Assembly (NCBI RefSeq): GCF_001447195.1
Contig: NZ_LFRI01000218.1
Span: 1-64,000 of the forward strand
DNA from: Aquabacterium parvum
GTDB lineage: Bacteria; Pseudomonadota; Gammaproteobacteria; Burkholderiales; Burkholderiaceae_C
DNA length: 64,000 bases
Direction: 5' to 3'
In this document: positions 61,399 to 64,000 of the stretch, piece after piece
Position numbering within the stretch: the stretch's first letter is position 1
Layout of the letters: each line of letters starts with the position of its first letter
The notes under the pieces: generated by a model
The model's database searches: none
What the model saw: only the letters and a program-made list of their open reading frames with translations
What the model was told of the DNA's origin: nothing
Position numbers and translations under genes: made by a program

Positions 61399-63159
61399 AT
61401 GGATCGTCGTCGTTTCCTGTCCGCGCTGGGCGTGGCCGGTGGGGGTTTGTTCGTCACCTGGCAAGCGCGTGCCGCGTCCTGGATGAACCTGGGCCTGGTG
61501 CCTTTGGACACCCGCAACCTGCGCACCGACTCGGCCCGCGTGTTCGACCTCTCGGTGGCCTCGGCCGACCCGAGTGAAACCGGCGTGATCCTGTGGACGC
61601 ACATCGACCCTGCTTCGGCGCGCGGTGGCGAGCCCCTGTACCTGCAGGTGGCGCTGGACGCGCAATTCAACACCCTGCTGGTGCAGGCCCGCGTGAACGC
61701 CGACGAAATCAGCCCCGAGCGCGACCACACCGTCAAGGTCGACCTCGACGGGCAGTTGCCGGCCATGGCCTCGGGCGGCCCCTTCTTCTATCGCTTCATC
61801 TATGACGGCACCGTCAGCCGCACGGGTCGCTGCCGCACCCTGCCGGCCGCCAGCGCGCAACGCAAGCGCTACAAGCTGGCCCTGCTGACCTGCCAGGACT
61901 ACACCAACGGCTATTACGGCGCCCTGGCCCACGTGGCCCGCGACGACAGCATCGATCACGTGCTGCACCTGGGCGACTTCATCTACGAAACCGCGGGCGA
62001 CCCGCGCTTCCAGAGCCTGCCGTTTGCCGACCGCACCATGGTGCTGCCCTCGGGCGGCACGGTGGCGCTGGACGTCAACGACTACCGCTTCATCTACCGC
62101 ACCATCCGCCGCGACCCCAACATCCAGGCCCTGATGGAGCGCCACACGCTGATCTGCGTGCCCGATGACCACGAGACGGCCAACGACACCTACTGGGACT
62201 ACGCCCGCGACACCCTGGGCGCGCCCGACCATCCCTACACGACCGATGCCAAGTACGGTGCCGACGCCGGCCTGCTGCGCCGCCTCAAGCTCGATTCGCA
62301 ACGCGCCTGGAGCGAGTACGTTCCGGCCCGCGTGAGCTTCGACGCCAACGCCACCCACCCCTTCGAGGCGCTCAAGGTGTTCCGCCAATTCAACTTTGGC
62401 GGCTTCCTGGAGCTGTTCATGATCGAGAACCGCACCTACCGCAGCGCCCACGCCTGTGGTGAGAAGGACTTCGGCCAGCGCTACTTCCCGCTGGGCTGCA
62501 CGAAGTACAACAGCGCCGATCAAACCCTGCTGGGCAAGACCCAGCTGAACTGGTTGGTCGATGGGCTGACCAAGTCCCGCGCCACCTGGAAGCTCATGGG
62601 CAACCAGACCTTCTTCGGGCGCCTGGCCGTGACCTTCCTGGGCACGCAGCTGGCGCCGCTGAACGTCGACGCCTGGGACGGCTTCCAGGCCGAGCGCCGT
62701 GCGCTCACCGGTGCGCTGCGCGACGCCAAGGTCAGCAACTTCCTGGTGGCCACCGGTGACCTGCACACCTACATGGCCAGCAACATCAAGCACGACTACG
62801 GCAACCTCAACCCGCTGGCCCTGGACAACTACGTGGGCGCCGAGTTCATGACGCCGTCGGTGACCTCGTCGACGCTGGCCGAGATGCTGGCCGCCAAGGC
62901 CGATGCGCAGACCCAGGTGCTGATCGGCCGTGCGCTGGCCGCGCCCGCCGTGCGCCTGAACAACCCGCACATCCAGTTCTTCGACAGCAGCCGCCAGGGC
63001 TATTCCACGCTGGAGATGACCGACGCCCACGCCGAGTGGGTGGCCTACGCGGTCGACAAGTCCGTCAGCGGCGAGCTGCCAGCACGCAAGTGCATCGCCC
63101 GCCAGCGCAAGAACATGTGGCTGCCGTGGCTGATGGCACAGAGCACGGCCGGGTACTGA
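61399..63159 (+). CDS. PhoD-family alkaline phosphatase/phosphodiesterase
   Basis: A 586-residue enzyme, exported by the Tat path: [16 protein letters not shown] with AGAGGAG 5 bp before ATG 61399. The N-terminal PhoD_N domain ([19 protein letters not shown]) precedes the metallophosphatase domain: [36 protein letters not shown] and [12 protein letters not shown]. PhoD enzymes use calcium and iron and cleave phosphomono- and diesters outside the cell. No Pho box was recognised upstream. Confidence 0.88.
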   Translation: MDRRRFLSALGVAGGGLFVTWQARAASWMNLGLVPLDTRNLRTDSARVFDLSVASADPSETGVILWTHIDPASARGGEPLYLQVALDAQFNTLLVQARVNADEISPERDHTVKVDLDGQLPAMASGGPFFYRFIYDGTVSRTGRCRTLPAASAQRKRYKLALLTCQDYTNGYYGALAHVARDDSIDHVLHLGDFIYETAGDPRFQSLPFADRTMVLPSGGTVALDVNDYRFIYRTIRRDPNIQALMERHTLICVPDDHETANDTYWDYARDTLGAPDHPYTTDAKYGADAGLLRRLKLDSQRAWSEYVPARVSFDANATHPFEALKVFRQFNFGGFLELFMIENRTYRSAHACGEKDFGQRYFPLGCTKYNSADQTLLGKTQLNWLVDGLTKSRATWKLMGNQTFFGRLAVTFLGTQLAPLNVDAWDGFQAERRALTGALRDAKVSNFLVATGDLHTYMASNIKHDYGNLNPLALDNYVGAEFMTPSVTSSTLAEMLAAKADAQTQVLIGRALAAPAVRLNNPHIQFFDSSRQGYSTLEMTDAHAEWVAYAVDKSVSGELPARKCIARQRKNMWLPWLMAQSTAGY

Positions 63160-63165
63160 GCGGGA

Positions 63166-63197
63166 CCCTCGCGAGAGGGCCAGGGGTTTCCTAGAAT
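63166..63197 (+). promoter_or_regulatory. Hairpin and -10-like element between phosphatase gene and rpe
   Basis: CCCTC-GCGA-GAGGG (63166-63179) is a small hairpin right after the phosphatase stop and may be a weak terminator. TAGAAT (63192-63197) is a 5-of-6 match to a -10 box and is followed by GGCGG, as also seen in mirror place before apaG. No good -35 box is visible. Confidence 0.4.
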
Positions 63198-63271
63198 GGC
63201 GGTTTGGGCGCGCCATCGCGCCTTGCCGCCTCAACAAGGCCCCAACCGGGCCCCACCAGGAACCGCTCCCC

Positions 63272-63955
63272 ATGTCACGCACTTTCCGCATCGCCCCCAG
63301 CATCCTCTCGGCCGACTTCGCCTGCTTGGGGCAGGAGGTGCGCAACGTGATCGACGCCGGCGCCGACTGGATCCACTTCGACGTGATGGACAACCATTAC
63401 GTGCCCAACCTGACCTTCGGGCCGATGGTCTGCCAGGCGCTGCGCAAGCACAGTGTCAAGGCCGATGGCACGAAGGTGCCCATCGACGTGCACCTGATGG
63501 TGCAACCCGTTGACGCCCTGGCCACGGCCTTTGCCAAGTCCGGCGCCGACATCGTCACCTTTCACCCCGATGCCTCCACCCACGTCGACCGCACGCTGCA
63601 GCTGATCAAGGCCGAGGGCATCCAGGCTGGCCTGGTGTTCAACCCCGCTTCGCCCATCGACGTGCTGGAGTGGGTGATCGACAAGGTCGACGTGGTGCTG
63701 CTGATGAGCGTGAACCCGGGTTTTGGGGGCCAGAGCTTCATCGACAGCACGCTGCGCAAGGCCGAGAAGGTGCGCAAGGTGATCGACGCCTCGGGTCGTG
63801 ACATCCGCCTGGAGATCGACGGTGGGGTGAAGGTCGACAACATCCGCCGCATCGCCGACGCGGGCGCCGACACCTTCGTGGCCGGCTCGGCCATCTTCGG
63901 TCAGCCCAGCTACCGGGACGTGATCGACGCGATGCGGGTCGAACTGGCGCGTTGA
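63272..63955 (+). CDS. rpe: Ribulose-phosphate 3-epimerase
   Basis: A 227-residue TIM-barrel enzyme that interconverts ribulose 5-phosphate and xylulose 5-phosphate in the pentose phosphate and Calvin pathways. Signature elements are [14 protein letters not shown], the metal-binding [43 protein letters not shown] and [10 protein letters not shown], with the phosphate loop VAGSAIFG. The family length is normal. In related genomes gph and trpE follow, outside this window. Confidence 0.97.
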   Translation: MSRTFRIAPSILSADFACLGQEVRNVIDAGADWIHFDVMDNHYVPNLTFGPMVCQALRKHSVKADGTKVPIDVHLMVQPVDALATAFAKSGADIVTFHPDASTHVDRTLQLIKAEGIQAGLVFNPASPIDVLEWVIDKVDVVLLMSVNPGFGGQSFIDSTLRKAEKVRKVIDASGRDIRLEIDGGVKVDNIRRIADAGADTFVAGSAIFGQPSYRDVIDAMRVELAR

Positions 63956-64000
63956 GTCCAGAGCGGGCACCGGGAGGTGCCTGCGGGCAGGATTGCGGCC

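Overview
The window is GC-rich DNA dominated by G/C third positions, and its gene content is that of a betaproteobacterium of the order Burkholderiales, most like the Leptothrix/Aquabacterium/Ideonella/Roseateles group. Pointers are the apaG-rpe neighbourhood, a Gcr-type 'recombinase' membrane protein, PEP-CTERM proteins, a ProQ/FinO protein with an Arg/Gly tail, and TAGAAT/GACAAT-like hexamers just upstream of several genes. No rRNA, tRNA or CRISPR array was seen. This is a chromosomal segment with one clear accessory patch (about 43.0-48.4 kb).

Layout. 0-6.2 kb: the 3' end of an IS5-type transposase, a PhnD-like binding protein overlapping a PAS histidine kinase, a chemotaxis receptor and an MBL-fold hydrolase. 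6.2-13.8 kb: a leftward block of six exported or envelope proteins (cytochrome c, FAD lactone-oxidase-like enzyme, fold-III PLP enzyme, DUF2147 protein, outer-membrane barrel, neutral ceramidase). It is divergent from a TetR regulator, with an AT-rich perfect palindrome between them. The gene set matches the sphingosine genes (sphBCD, sphA) plus ceramidase (cerN) of Pseudomonas aeruginosa, here gathered in one cluster under a different regulator type. 13.9-19.6 kb: trhP, a sterol desaturase-type hydroxylase divergent from an AraC regulator, a ProQ-family protein and a methyltransferase. 19.6-31.8 kb: creB-creC-creD with a perfect Cre tag before creD, then a thioester alpha-2-macroglobulin and pbpC, a cell-envelope block.

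32-42.9 kb: a SET-domain protein, a periplasmic binding-like protein, a gene-free stretch of about 1 kb with a duplicated DnaA-box module in front of priA, an HDOD protein, an esterase and a NarL-type two-component pair. 43.0-48.4 kb: accessory DNA holding a lipoprotein, an XRE/2TM regulator, a five-gene type VI secretion effector module (PAAR, DUF4123 chaperone, small co-chaperone-like protein, Tox-REase-5 nuclease, immunity protein) bracketed by 54-bp direct repeats, and a vapBC-type toxin-antitoxin pair. 48.5-51.8 kb: a membrane protein and three PEP-CTERM proteins, two of them tandem paralogues with duplicated leaders. 51.87-52.08 kb: a nested inverted-repeat element that could fold into a multibranched RNA. 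52.3-56.4 kb: a cyanate operon (binding protein, permease, ATPase, NTF2-like protein, cynS). 56.5-64 kb: DUF481 protein, mltA, a small membrane protein, the Gcr-type protein, apaG, a PhoD-type phosphatase and rpe.

Strongest leads: the consolidated ceramide/sphingosine cluster, the repeat-bracketed effector module, the DnaA-box region before priA, and the nested palindromic element at 51.9 kb. All functional calls come from reading the sequence; no database search was run.
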